A stretch of DNA of 45,187 bases from RUG100 sp963542695 (GCA_963542695.1 CAUTYX010000013.1:1-45187); one strand, 5' to 3'; shown: positions 1 through 8,648, numbered from the stretch's first letter. Notes: generated from the letters alone by a model not told the origin. Numbers and translations are program-made.

Positions 1-102
1 CAGCCATATAAACTGCTACGCTAAAAAAGTCTAACTTTGGGGGGTCACATCAGGCTTTTCTCTGCCAAAAGGGGCCTTTGTATACGTATTTTGTAAAACA
101 GT

Positions 103-1098
103 CTATTTCAATAGAGCTTCTGCAATCTGCACGGTGTTTGTTGCTGCGCCTTTACGGATATTATCTGCTACGACCCACATATTGATGCCGAAATCAACAG
201 AATAGTCACGACGAATACGACCAACGTAGACTTCATTGGTGCCTTCTGCTTCTCTTGCCAACGGGTAAACATTGTTAGAAGGGTCGTCCTTTACTACGAT
301 ACCCGGAAAATCAGCCAAAGTCTGACGTAGTTCGTCAAGGTCAAAATCCTTTTCAAATTCCACGTTGATGGACTCAGAATGGGCTCCAAATACAGGGACA
401 CGAACTGTCGTTGCCGTTACCTTAATAAAGTCATCTCCTAAGATTTTCTTGGTCTCATTGATCATTTTCATTTCTTCTTTGGTGTATCCGTTGTCTTGGA
501 ATACATCAATGTGTGGCAGGCAATTCCCTGCAATAGGATGCGGGTATGCCAATGTAGTATCATTTCCTGCCAGTCCGTTTTCCAAATCCTTAATGCCCTT
601 CATCCCACTGCCACTAACAGCCTGGTATGTGGAAAAGACAACTCGCTTGATTGTGTATTTATCATGCAATGCCTTTAACGGCAGCATAGCCTGAATGGTA
701 GAACAGTTGGGATTTGCAATAATTCCCTTGGGACGGTCTGCCATGGCATCGGCATTGACTTCGGGTACTACCAACGGAACTTCCGGATCCATTCTCCACT
801 GGGAGGAATTATCTACAACGGTTACGCCGTGAGCCGCAGCAATAGGCGCAAACTTTTCAGAAATACTGCCACCTGCTGAAAACAGCGCAATATCAATTGG
901 TTTATCAAAAGAATGCTCTGTCAGCTCTTCTACTTGGTACTCTTTGCCTTTAAAGGTGATTTTTTTGCCGGCCGATCTTGCGGACGCCATCATATATAAG
1001 TTTTCAAACGGAAAATTTTCTTCTTCGAGAACTTTCAGAAAGGTTGATCCAACGACACCTGTGGCGCCCACAACTGCTACATTTGGTTTCTTGTTCAT
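103..1098 (-). CDS. asd: Aspartate-semialdehyde dehydrogenase
   Basis: Reduces aspartyl phosphate to aspartate semialdehyde with NADPH, the branch point for lysine/diaminopimelate, threonine and methionine. The 331-residue length is normal for the family. The N-terminal GATGVVG (residues 11-17) is the dinucleotide-binding loop; NPNCST holds the catalytic cysteine (C132); a later GAHSES segment matches the active-site histidine region. I chose the ATG giving MNKKP because AGGAGG lies 7 nt upstream; the ATG two codons earlier sits only 1 nt from AGGAGG, and the longer open frame reaches back through the upstream terminator. A TATAAT-like -10 lies at 1128-1133 without a good -35. The gene stands alone here; whatever followed it (dapA in many relatives) is outside the window. 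Confidence 0.96.
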   Translation of the reverse strand: MNKKPNVAVVGATGVVGSTFLKVLEEENFPFENLYMMASARSAGKKITFKGKEYQVEELTEHSFDKPIDIALFSAGGSISEKFAPIAAAHGVTVVDNSSQWRMDPEVPLVVPEVNADAMADRPKGIIANPNCSTIQAMLPLKALHDKYTIKRVVFSTYQAVSGSGMKGIKDLENGLAGNDTTLAYPHPIAGNCLPHIDVFQDNGYTKEEMKMINETKKILGDDFIKVTATTVRVPVFGAHSESINVEFEKDFDLDELRQTLADFPGIVVKDDPSNNVYPLAREAEGTNEVYVGRIRRDYSVDFGINMWVVADNIRKGAATNTVQIAEALLK

Positions 1099-1150
1099 AC
1101 TCATACCTCCTGAATAAAAAAATGTAATTATACAATTCATCCTACACCTG

Positions 1151-1195
1151 AAAAACCGGGATTTCAAGAGAAAAAATCTCGAAAATCCCGGTTTT
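1151..1195 (-). terminator. Rho-independent terminator of the InlB-repeat protein gene
   Basis: The two arms AAAACCGGGATTT and AAATCCCGGTTTT pair around an A/T-rich loop, with a T-run following on the minus strand. It sits 45 bases downstream of the surface-protein stop and upstream of asd, so it separates the two units. Confidence 0.85.
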
Positions 1196-1239
1196 ATTCA
1201 TTTATACCATATTATGACAAGATGGTTATGTATTTTGCA

Positions 1240-3018
1240 CTATTGGTTCTTTTTCCGTCTTCTATATATTACAACGGCTGCCGTTCCCGAAGCGGCTGCA
1301 ATAAGAATCAAGCCAACCAGCATTCTATCATCACCGGTTTTCTTTCCGTTCTGTCCACGACGAAGGCCTTTGCCGTTTTGACCATTTTTATTATTGCGGC
1401 CATTTTGCAATTGTCCGTTGCCGTTACGGCCATTGACTTTTTTCCACTGGGCAGTCAGCGTCTCTTTTCCACGAACCACATAAGAGCTTCCCGGCTTGTA
1501 CTGGGCAGAACCGCGCCAATACTGAAACTGGTATCCTGCTTTTGTCGGCGCCCCGATTACCTTTATAGTTTGACCATAGGTATATACCTGTGTAATGTTG
1601 TTTTTCTTCTTTCCGAAAGAACCACCGTTAAGGTCGTAGGTAATACGATAATTCTTTTTCTGCCACTGGGCATACAGTGTCACTTTTCCATTGTGCTTGG
1701 CGGTTAAATTAATGACACCCTGTCCATTGGAATATCGTTTTCCATTGCCATTGGCACTGGTGGTCCAACCTGTAAACCGATGGCCCTTCTTAGTAAACCG
1801 GTTTGCTTTCAGTTTTTTACTAATGTCATACTTCATAGACTGAGGACTCATAGAGCCGTTGCCCTTATTAGCCTTAAAGTAAATCTTGTAGGAATTTCTG
1901 TTCCATTTGGCATACAGTGTGAAACTGCTTGTCACTTCTGTTCCAAAGTCGTACGCTTTGCCATTTTTATCGTACCAACCTGCAAACCCATACCCTCTAC
2001 GTCTTGGATTCGTTGGTTTCTTTGCCTTGTCGCCTTCCTTTATTTCTTGTTGCGGTACCGGCGATCCGCCGTTAGTTACAAAAGAAACAGTAAACTTCTC
2101 TTCATCTTTTGGTTTCTCGTCTTTATCCCACACGGCATACAGATTCAAGTCTTCGTTTACCGGCTGGTTAAAATCGTACGGATTGTTATCTTTGGAGTTG
2201 ACCCAATATTTAAAAAGATAACCATCCTTTTTAGGTTTTTCCGGTTCGTCTACAGGTTTCCCTTTTTCTACAGTTTTTTCTTCTACCTTGCCGTCATTTT
2301 TGTAGTCAAAGGTTACTGTAAATTTTGTTTTCTCTTGATTTTGATCTGCTTCACCTTCTTTTAGGTTTGGCGCTGCTTTTTCATCTTTTATAGAAAGGGA
2401 GTCTTTTTTATTGTTGGTTTTAGATGGTGCTTTCTTTGTATTTATCTTCTTCGCATTTTTTTTAGGTTCTGCTTTTTTAGGAGCTTCTTTTTTTACCGGT
2501 GTATCTCCAAGGACAACCACAGCAAAGGTAGAAAAATGACTGGTGGAAATTTTTACATCATCTCCATCTACAGTTGCCGCAAGCTTTGTAACGGTTCCGA
2601 CACCATCGCCTACATAGTACACAGAAACGTTCTCCTTTTTTATCCCTTTAATACCCATTCCCTTAAAGGAAAGTGTAAAAGCGGATTTTTTATTTTCCAG
2701 CTTGATTGCCTGTCCGTCTCCGTCTTTTACGGAAACATCAAAGGCCATGGTTTTTTCTACGGTTTTCTTATCGGTCAGACTTTGCTTTACTTTTCCGGCT
2801 ATTTTATCTGTTGTTTCTTTTTTTACAGCAGATGCCGCTACCACAAAGTCATCAGCAACTTCTTCCGGCGCTGTTACTGCCACCGTTGCCGTACCTGCTT
2901 TGACTGTTTTTGTGTCTCCTTTGGCAGCACTGGCATACGATGGCAGCACCAGTGATGCTCCGCCCTGCAGAATCATGGCAACTGCCACAAGAATCGCAAC
3001 TAGCTTTTTCTTGATCAT
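1240..3018 (-). CDS. Cell-wall surface protein with InlB B-type (Listeria-Bacteroides) repeats
   Basis: Exported 592-residue surface protein, probably an adhesin or wall-associated structural protein. Residues 1-32 are a signal peptide (MIKKKL, hydrophobic core, SYASA). A domain of about 170 residues follows, then a K/P/N-rich linker. Four Listeria-Bacteroides repeats come next, recognisable by GY.F..W and LYA.W motifs (YLFKYW/LYAVW, YGFAGW/LYAKW, HRFTGW/LYAQW, YQFQYW/LTAQW). After a G/N/Q-rich stretch the C-terminus has KTGD (560-563), a hydrophobic helix and RRRKKNQ, the layout of a sortase signal although the canonical LP before xTG is missing. The start was chosen at the ATG preceded by GGAGAG rather than the upstream in-frame methionine. 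Ligand unknown. The gene is monocistronic, with its own terminator. Confidence 0.85.
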   Translation of the reverse strand: MIKKKLVAILVAVAMILQGGASLVLPSYASAAKGDTKTVKAGTATVAVTAPEEVADDFVVAASAVKKETTDKIAGKVKQSLTDKKTVEKTMAFDVSVKDGDGQAIKLENKKSAFTLSFKGMGIKGIKKENVSVYYVGDGVGTVTKLAATVDGDDVKISTSHFSTFAVVVLGDTPVKKEAPKKAEPKKNAKKINTKKAPSKTNNKKDSLSIKDEKAAPNLKEGEADQNQEKTKFTVTFDYKNDGKVEEKTVEKGKPVDEPEKPKKDGYLFKYWVNSKDNNPYDFNQPVNEDLNLYAVWDKDEKPKDEEKFTVSFVTNGGSPVPQQEIKEGDKAKKPTNPRRRGYGFAGWYDKNGKAYDFGTEVTSSFTLYAKWNRNSYKIYFKANKGNGSMSPQSMKYDISKKLKANRFTKKGHRFTGWTTSANGNGKRYSNGQGVINLTAKHNGKVTLYAQWQKKNYRITYDLNGGSFGKKKNNITQVYTYGQTIKVIGAPTKAGYQFQYWRGSAQYKPGSSYVVRGKETLTAQWKKVNGRNGNGQLQNGRNNKNGQNGKGLRRGQNGKKTGDDRMLVGLILIAAASGTAAVVIYRRRKKNQ

Positions 3019-3147
3019 ACGATACTCTCCTTCTAGTACTCTCGTTATGACTCTCTGTCGTTGTGTAAATCTTATCAAACCGGCTTCTCCATTGCAGTTT
3101 GTTATATATAATCATTCTACATTATAATGTTTAATTGCACAACACAA

Positions 3148-3176
3148 AACTCCCTATCCATACCAGATAGGGAGTT
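3148..3176 (-). terminator. Terminator of the ackA-rpmF unit
   Basis: AACTCCCTATC pairs perfectly with GATAGGGAGTT across a 7-base loop. On the minus strand it is followed by TTTTGTG, 20 bases after the rpmF stop. Confidence 0.9.
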
Positions 3177-3196
3177 AAATGCAAAGATTAATAATC

Positions 3197-3370
3197 TTAC
3201 TCTACCACACTTTTGCCATCGTAATAGTTACAGTTAGGGCAAACTCTGTGCGGAAGCTTAGGCTCGTGGCACTGTGGGCAGATGGATAAACCGGGAGTCT
3301 TCATTTTCATGTTGGGACTTCTTCTCTTATCTCTTCTTGCCTTTGATGTTTTTCTCTTTGGAACTGCCAT
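3197..3370 (-). CDS. rpmF: Large ribosomal subunit protein bL32
   Basis: Structural protein of the 50S subunit, 57 residues, starting MAVPKRKTSKARRDKRR as is usual for L32. The paired CPQC and CPNC motifs show the zinc-binding (C+) form. A clear AGGAGG ribosome site lies upstream of the ATG. The gene is too short for most ORF cut-offs and was found by translating the minus strand between ackA and the terminator. In many Firmicutes a YceD/DUF177 gene precedes rpmF and plsX follows it; neither is present here, and only 92 bases separate rpmF from ackA. Confidence 0.96.
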   Translation of the reverse strand: MAVPKRKTSKARRDKRRSPNMKMKTPGLSICPQCHEPKLPHRVCPNCNYYDGKSVVE

Positions 3371-3429
3371 TTCTACACCTCCTTCAATATATTATCCTTA
3401 CGGTCGCCTTCTATTCGTCAACATTACAG

Positions 3430-3459
3430 ATTATATACTGCCTTGGGAAACCTTGTCAA
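3430..3459 (-). promoter_or_regulatory. Sigma-A promoter of rpmF
   Basis: On the minus strand TTGACA (3454-3459) and TATAAT (3430-3435) are separated by 18 bases. The promoter begins 4 bases after the ackA stop codon, so rpmF can be transcribed strongly and independently of ackA. Confidence 0.75.
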
Positions 3460-3462
3460 CTG

Positions 3463-4668
3463 TTATTTTGCCTTGGTTACAATCTCAACAGTATCTCTTG
3501 CAATCATCAATTCTTCGTTGGTTGGAATCAGGATAATTTTAACCGGAGAATCATCTCTGGAGATAACGCATTCCTTACCGCGAATACGGTTCTTAACAAC
3601 ATCAAGCTTGATGCCCAGGTTGCCAAGGTCGTTACAGATAATGTCTCTCATACCCATGTCGTTTTCACCAACGCCGGCAGTAAATACCAAAGCATCCACT
3701 CCGTTCATTTCAGCAATATATGCGCCGATGTAGAAACGAACACGGTGAGCAAATGCCTTCAATGCCAGCTGTGCTCTTTCGTTTCCTTCTTCTGCAGCAG
3801 ATTCCAAATCACGGAAGTCAGAGGAGACACCGGAGATTCCCAGTACACCGGACTTCTTGTTTAGCACATTGTCAATGCCTGCAGAGTCAAGGTTTTCCTT
3901 GTTTTTCAAGAATTCAACGATAGCTGGGTCAATGTCTCCGCAACGAGTTCCCATTACCAGACCTTCAAGAGGTGTGAATCCCATAGATGTGTCGATGCAA
4001 ACGCCTCTCTTTACAGCGGATACCGAAGCTCCGTTTCCAAGGTGACAAGTAATCAGTTTCAGGTCATCCAGGTTAACATTGAGGATGTCGGCTGCCCTCT
4101 GAGAAACGTATTTGTGAGATGTTCCGTGGAATCCGTATCTTCTAACACCGTACTTTTCATAATATTCATATGGCAAGGCATAGATATAGGATTCCGGCGG
4201 CATTGTCTGATGGAAAGCTGTATCAAATACACCAACCATCGGAGTTGTAGGCATCAACTTTTGGCAAGCCTCGATACCCAAAAGGTTTGGTGGGTTGTGC
4301 AGGGGTGCCAAATCAATACATTCTTCCAAAGCCTTAATAACATCATCATTAATCAATACGCTCTGTGCATATTTTTCACCGGCATGTACAACACGGTGGC
4401 CTACTGCCCCAATTTCATCCATACTGGAAATAACACCGTGGTCAGCATCAACAATGGCATCCAGAACCTGCTGAATAGCCTCTGTGTGTGTCGGCATCGG
4501 AGTTTCATTAACCCATTTGTCCTCTGCCCCTACCTTGGTGTGTGTAATAACAGAGCCTTCAATACCGATTCTCTCTACCAGACCTTTTGCCAACAGCTGT
4601 TCGTGATCCATGTCTAAAACCTGGTACTTTAGAGAAGAACTACCACAGTTAATAACTAATACTTTCAT
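3463..4668 (-). CDS. ackA: Acetate kinase
   Basis: Transfers phosphate from acetyl phosphate to ADP, yielding acetate and ATP; the terminal substrate-level phosphorylation step of an acetogenic fermenter. The 401 residues match the family. Visible signatures are VINCGSSSLKYQ at the N-terminus, GTSHKYVS in the middle, and the phosphate/adenosine segments GNGASVSA and MGTRCGDIDP. The start MKVLVINCG has AAGGAGA upstream; the longer frame to an upstream methionine has no ribosome site. The partner gene pta is 36 kb away on the same strand instead of adjacent. ackA has its own promoter and is followed by rpmF. Confidence 0.97.
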   Translation of the reverse strand: MKVLVINCGSSSLKYQVLDMDHEQLLAKGLVERIGIEGSVITHTKVGAEDKWVNETPMPTHTEAIQQVLDAIVDADHGVISSMDEIGAVGHRVVHAGEKYAQSVLINDDVIKALEECIDLAPLHNPPNLLGIEACQKLMPTTPMVGVFDTAFHQTMPPESYIYALPYEYYEKYGVRRYGFHGTSHKYVSQRAADILNVNLDDLKLITCHLGNGASVSAVKRGVCIDTSMGFTPLEGLVMGTRCGDIDPAIVEFLKNKENLDSAGIDNVLNKKSGVLGISGVSSDFRDLESAAEEGNERAQLALKAFAHRVRFYIGAYIAEMNGVDALVFTAGVGENDMGMRDIICNDLGNLGIKLDVVKNRIRGKECVISRDDSPVKIILIPTNEELMIARDTVEIVTKAK

Positions 4669-4760
4669 TATTATTCTCCTTTTATGTGATTCAATAGATA
4701 ACCTTACGCCACCTGCTATGTACAAAATAAGCAATCAAAAATTCTGTGACACTGTTTTTT

Positions 4761-4789
4761 ATTATATTTCATTTCATATTCTGATGCAA
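4761..4789 (-). promoter_or_regulatory. Sigma-A promoter of ackA
   Basis: TTGCAT (4784-4789) and TATAAT (4761-4766) on the minus strand with 17 bases between them, about 90 bases ahead of the ackA start. An inverted repeat (4786-4824) overlaps the -35. Confidence 0.65.
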
Positions 4790-4824
4790 GATATCATCTG
4801 TAACTAGCTTGCTTGGTATCTTGC
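4786..4824. promoter_or_regulatory. Inverted repeat overlapping the ackA -35
   Basis: GCAAGATATCA (4786-4796) pairs with TGGTATCTTGC (4814-4824) with one imperfect position across a 17-base loop. It lies just after the stop of the upstream membrane-protein gene, so it could be that gene's terminator, but no T-run follows. Because it covers part of the ackA -35, an operator role is also possible. Function unproven. Confidence 0.4.
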
Positions 4825-4827
4825 TCT

Positions 4828-5871
4828 TTAGAATTTATAGTACTGCAGTTTTTTAACAACAATCTTGTCAAAAGATTTGTCTGTTAAAAATTCAAAGGTG
4901 GTCTTTTCCCCGGACTTCCAATTTTCCACATAAACTTCTTCATTGGAAACAACCGTTCCTTTTTTCTCCAGACTAAGGGAAATATGAAGAGAGTCAAAGT
5001 CTATGTCCAGAGGATTTTTTACAACAGCCTTATATGTTTTCCAGCCGTATTCATCAGAAACTTTCTTGAATTTGATATCATCTTTTATACCTTGAATCTT
5101 TGCCTGGGTTTCGGATTCTGCGGTGTACAAAACGGCGACACTGGGAAGATTGTCAGTGCCTCCAAGGGATCGTTTAATAGTTTCCTTTCCCTGGTAAACC
5201 CCATATATCGTTACCACACTATCTTCTGCCGGCTTTTTATCGCTGTCACTTTGATTGGTCATATAGTACTCATCGTCGTACCAGTTTGCCGGCGGTTCCG
5301 CATCGTTACCTCCATACGCTCGCAAATCATTATCGTCAAGAACCTGTGCCACTCTTACATCCACCTTTATATGCTTTCCTTTATACTTGTCCGGATTGGC
5401 GCTTAGATCCATATAGTCGTATTTTTCGCAGCTTTCAATAAAGTCATTTTTAGACATCCCTTTGGCTTTTCTTATTTCTCCATTGCCTCCACTCGAAACC
5501 ACTGCAATAACAATAATAACAGCAATGACCACAACAGCAATAATGGTGTAAAACCACCATTGTTTAAATATCGGTTTCTTCTTAGCCGGCATTTTTATGG
5601 TGTTCAGTGACGGATCTACTGATGGCGCTGTTTCCATTGACCCGGGCACCGTCGATGTTGCCACTTTATCAAACGCCTGGGGTGCCGCCTTTGAAGCAGG
5701 TGCAGAACCTTTTTTACTAACAATAACACTGCCCTCTCCTTTAAACACTTGCACCAAATCTCCCACTTGCGGATTAGGATAGTTAAGGTCTCCAATGGAA
5801 ACTTCCAACATGGTTCCATCTTCATTACCGATAAAGACAATATTCTCATCAATCTTCAAAATTTGACTCAT
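4828..5871 (-). CDS. Single-pass membrane protein with extracellular OB-like and FxLYD-like regions
   Basis: Function unknown; 347 residues. Residues 1-55 form a small beta-rich cytoplasmic domain (IVFIGNEDGTMLEV, then VGDLVQVFKGEGSVIV). A P/A/S-rich linker follows, then KKKPIFKQWW and one transmembrane helix (about 106-126), placing the rest outside. The first outer region contains NPDKYKGKHIKV, a pattern seen in OB-fold-like lipoprotein and membrane domains. The C-terminal 85 residues (DSLHISLSL, later YVENWKSGEKTTFEF) resemble FxLYD-type Ig-like domains. AGGAGG precedes the ATG. It sits between tmcAL and ackA, where relatives usually have no such gene, suggesting insertion into a conserved block. 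Domain names are inferred by eye. Confidence 0.7.
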   Translation of the reverse strand: MSQILKIDENIVFIGNEDGTMLEVSIGDLNYPNPQVGDLVQVFKGEGSVIVSKKGSAPASKAAPQAFDKVATSTVPGSMETAPSVDPSLNTIKMPAKKKPIFKQWWFYTIIAVVVIAVIIVIAVVSSGGNGEIRKAKGMSKNDFIESCEKYDYMDLSANPDKYKGKHIKVDVRVAQVLDDNDLRAYGGNDAEPPANWYDDEYYMTNQSDSDKKPAEDSVVTIYGVYQGKETIKRSLGGTDNLPSVAVLYTAESETQAKIQGIKDDIKFKKVSDEYGWKTYKAVVKNPLDIDFDSLHISLSLEKKGTVVSNEEVYVENWKSGEKTTFEFLTDKSFDKIVVKKLQYYKF

Positions 5872-5983
5872 GGTTCCCTCCTTTGCAACATATTTTTAAC
5901 TTGACACACATGATTATTACTAACATTCGAAACAATTAGACAAATGGCTATATATCCATCCTATAAGCTCCCATGGCCTTCTG

Positions 5984-7468
5984 TCAATATATCTCTTCCT
6001 GCTGAATCCACGGAGTAGCCACTCTCTCTGAACAGCGATACAAATCCCTTCCTGCTGCCAGATTGTACATATCTGTCGCCAGCATATCCAGTTGTAGTAA
6101 CCGACTGGTCTTTACCAGAGGACTCTTGTTGATATTGGTTAAAACGGGAATTTTGTTGCATTCTTCAAACTTGATTTCTTTTAACAATTCTCTGCCTTTT
6201 TCATTGGCAGCCAGTATCCGCAAATATTCCGGAGACAATTGTGCGTCTTCTTTTGTTTCTCCCAGTAAAATATGCAGCAGTATCCGTCGTGCCGCTGTCT
6301 TTGTAAAGCGTGCCGAACGAACGGCATCTACAAACTGCCCATAGGCGGCCGGTCCTCGCTGAAACATTTTAATGCGGTTTTCCAGACCTTCTGTTACACC
6401 CTCTATAGCTTCCAGTTTGTCTTCACTGCTTTGCAATATGCGACTTCTAGTGAATGGCCAGTGAGCATCTCCGGCCGGTGTCAGTTGCCATTTTTCGGTT
6501 AGAATATCCGCTGCCGCCTTTGGCATAGTTTTATAAAGGCCTTGTACCAAAGCCATTCTGGACGCTTCTGCCTGTCGGTACCCTTCTGCCGTTACCGTGG
6601 CTGCAGCGAGTTCCTTTTGCAACCTCCGATTTTCCGTAACAGCCTGCCGAATAGCACTGGCAGAAACAAATTCTTTCTCTTGGGATTTCACATTTTGCCC
6701 GTATTCGATATAAGTTTCATCTACAGAACCGGCATTAAAAACAGAGCTTTCTTCATTGTGAGCGACGCCTCTTCGCATAATGCCATGAATCGTAAACGGC
6801 TTCGGTTTTGCTGTATTTAGCCGGTTGTCATCATCTTCTAAAAGCGCCGGATCCACATCATACAAGCCTTTGCCTACGGTAAAGTTTCGTTCCGGAACCT
6901 GTCTGTCTTTCCCGGAAAGCTCTATGCCTTTTGCACCTGTCTTTGTCAAGGCTTTCATATACTCAATGGCAAGAATGTTATTAGGTTTTACAATTTCTTC
7001 TCCCGCCCACGGCCCTAGCAATTCCTCTACGGCCAGTTGCCGTGCCTTAGGAAAGGAACGACCTTCATCTAAAAATCCACGAATCTTATCTTTATAGACC
7101 TTTGGTTCTTCTACCAAAAGATCGGCAAGCTGCTGCAGCCGATGGGTATCCTCACATTCCATACCGAAGGAAATATCTGTTATGCAGCCCAGAGCATCCA
7201 TCATCGCAACGGCACCGGCGGCAAAACCTTCCGCACTGTGGGTAGCATAGACAAAGGGCAATTCCAATACCAGATCCACTCCGCTCTTTGCAGCCATTTC
7301 CGCCCGGGTCCATTTATCCAGTAGTGCCATTTCTCCTCGCTGGGTAAAATAACCGGACATAATAGCTACCACATACTCTGCACCGGAAGCTATTTTGGCA
7401 GCCTGCAACTGGTAGCTATGGCCATTGTGAAACGGATCATACTCTGCTGTAATCCCTAGAACTTTCAT
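5984..7468 (-). CDS. tmcAL: tRNA(Met) cytidine acetate ligase (TmcAL/YlbM)
   Basis: Makes N4-acetylcytidine at the wobble position of elongator tRNA(Met) from acetate and ATP, via acetyl-AMP. The N-terminus MKVLGITAEYDPFHNGH carries the HxGH nucleotidyltransferase signature; SGYFTQRGE and LDLVLELPFVYATHSAEGFA-type segments are typical. At 494 residues it is about 80 longer than Bacillus YlbM; the excess is mainly around residues 195-265 (acidic LLEDDDNRL and following) and in the helical stretch after SASAIRQAV. The ribosome site (TAGGAA) is weak. A terminator stands immediately upstream, so the gene probably has its own promoter. Supply of acetate by the nearby ackA is a suggestive but unproven link. 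Confidence 0.9.
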   Translation of the reverse strand: MKVLGITAEYDPFHNGHSYQLQAAKIASGAEYVVAIMSGYFTQRGEMALLDKWTRAEMAAKSGVDLVLELPFVYATHSAEGFAAGAVAMMDALGCITDISFGMECEDTHRLQQLADLLVEEPKVYKDKIRGFLDEGRSFPKARQLAVEELLGPWAGEEIVKPNNILAIEYMKALTKTGAKGIELSGKDRQVPERNFTVGKGLYDVDPALLEDDDNRLNTAKPKPFTIHGIMRRGVAHNEESSVFNAGSVDETYIEYGQNVKSQEKEFVSASAIRQAVTENRRLQKELAAATVTAEGYRQAEASRMALVQGLYKTMPKAAADILTEKWQLTPAGDAHWPFTRSRILQSSEDKLEAIEGVTEGLENRIKMFQRGPAAYGQFVDAVRSARFTKTAARRILLHILLGETKEDAQLSPEYLRILAANEKGRELLKEIKFEECNKIPVLTNINKSPLVKTSRLLQLDMLATDMYNLAAGRDLYRCSERVATPWIQQEEIY

Positions 7469-7502
7469 CTTCTGGTTCCTACTTTCTCTCTGTTGACAAG
7501 AA

Positions 7503-7527
7503 AAAATCCGTCCAAAGGGCGGATTTT
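7503..7527 (-). terminator. Terminator after the coiled-coil gene
   Basis: AAAATCCGTCC and GGGCGGATTTT form an 11-bp stem (one G-U) with a 3-base loop, followed on the minus strand by a T-run. It ends the recG-rsmD-coaD-coiled-coil transcript before tmcAL. Confidence 0.85.
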
Positions 7528-7554
7528 ACTATCGTTACAGCCCGTGTTGATAGA

Positions 7555-8160
7555 TTATTCTTCATAATCATCCGGGTACTCTTCATAGTCATCGGCAGAA
7601 TCCTGGTTCTTTTCACTGTGACGAACCAAATCTCCTTCCAAATTCATAGAAGTTCTATATGCCATTTCCTTGATTTCATCTCTGTTGGCGGCAAGTGTCG
7701 CATTGATACTGTTAAAGGTGGACTCTAAAGATTTAAACATATCGTTGAAATAGGTACTGGACAAATCGTCCATTTTATCCTGAAAATCAAAGAGAATCCG
7801 ATCCACGTAATCATAGGTGGACAGTTTTAACTGGCGAACACTGTCCTCGGTTGTTCTTCTGGTCTCCTCAGCCCGATCTCTTGCCTTTGTCAATATATCG
7901 CTGGTTTCAATCATTTCTTCTGCCTGCTGCTGGGCATTATTAATGATGGTCTCGTATTCTGTCTTGGCTTCTCCCAGAATGCGATCCCGTTCATTTTTAA
8001 TCCACTGGGCCTGCTGAATTTCATCGGGCAAAGCATCTTTGATCTCATTGACCAGCTGCAGAATCTCGTTGGAATCTACCATTATCTTTCCCGTTAGGGG
8101 GACTCCTGAACTAGTATCAACGATTTCTTCGATTTCCCCTAACAAATCTAAAACTTTCAT
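7555..8160 (-). CDS. Coiled-coil protein of the coaD operon (DivIVA/ATPase-subunit-like)
   Basis: No enzymatic motif is visible. The 201-residue protein is predominantly charged helix (about residues 30-170: EIQQAQWIKNERDRILGEA, AQQQAEEMIET, RAEETRRTTEDSVRQL) and should form a long coiled coil. It ends in a short acidic tail repeating DDYEEYPDDYEE. Its start overlaps the coaD stop by 4 bases (ATGA), so translation is coupled. Clostridial genomes commonly carry such a gene beside coaD, often annotated loosely as an ATPase or ATP synthase B-like subunit; a role in cell envelope or division scaffolding is only a guess. Confidence 0.8.
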   Translation of the reverse strand: MKVLDLLGEIEEIVDTSSGVPLTGKIMVDSNEILQLVNEIKDALPDEIQQAQWIKNERDRILGEAKTEYETIINNAQQQAEEMIETSDILTKARDRAEETRRTTEDSVRQLKLSTYDYVDRILFDFQDKMDDLSSTYFNDMFKSLESTFNSINATLAANRDEIKEMAYRTSMNLEGDLVRHSEKNQDSADDYEEYPDDYEE

Positions 8161-8648
8161 GCTTTCCCTCCGCGATATTTCTCATTCATCTTTTCTAATA
8201 CACAATCCGGCACCAACCCTTGAATGCTGCCGCCTAAGGAACATACCTCTTTGGCCATAGACGAGCTCATAAAGGAGAACCTTGGATCGGTCATGAGGAA
8301 AATAGTCTCCACATTTTCATCGTATAGCCGTGCATTCATCTGCGCCATCTGGATTTCATACTCAAAATCCATGCTGCTGCGAAGGCCTCTGACAACAGTA
8401 TTAAATCCCTGTTCATTAACATACTCTGCCAAGAGTCCGGAAAAAGCATCCACCGTGATATTAGGTACATCTTTGGTAGCTGCAGCAATCATTTCTCTGC
8501 GTTCTTCTATGGTAAACAACGGCTTTTTCTGGGGGTTTACAATAATTCCCACCATTAGTTCATCGCATATCTTTGCAGCACGTTTAATCAAGTCTAAATG
8601 ACCACAAGTCAGCGGGTCAAATGAACCGGCAAATAGCGCCTTATTCAT
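8157..8648 (-). CDS. coaD: Phosphopantetheine adenylyltransferase
   Basis: Fourth step of coenzyme A synthesis: 4'-phosphopantetheine plus ATP gives dephospho-CoA. The 163-residue length is standard. AGSFDPLTCGHLDLI holds the TxGH nucleotidyltransferase motif; VRGLRSSMDFEYE and the SSSMAKEVCSLGG segment (counterpart of ISSTxVRE) complete the family signature. AAGGAG precedes the ATG. It lies 37 bases downstream of rsmD, its usual neighbour, and overlaps the next gene by 4 bases. Confidence 0.96.
   Translation of the reverse strand: MNKALFAGSFDPLTCGHLDLIKRAAKICDELMVGIIVNPQKKPLFTIEERREMIAAATKDVPNITVDAFSGLLAEYVNEQGFNTVVRGLRSSMDFEYEIQMAQMNARLYDENVETIFLMTDPRFSFMSSSMAKEVCSLGGSIQGLVPDCVLEKMNEKYRGGKA

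Noticed and set aside
1..102. Start of a further gene or a terminator after asd
   Set aside because: No open frame with a ribosome site and only a 4-bp stem (AGGC/GCCT); nothing can be supported in these bases.
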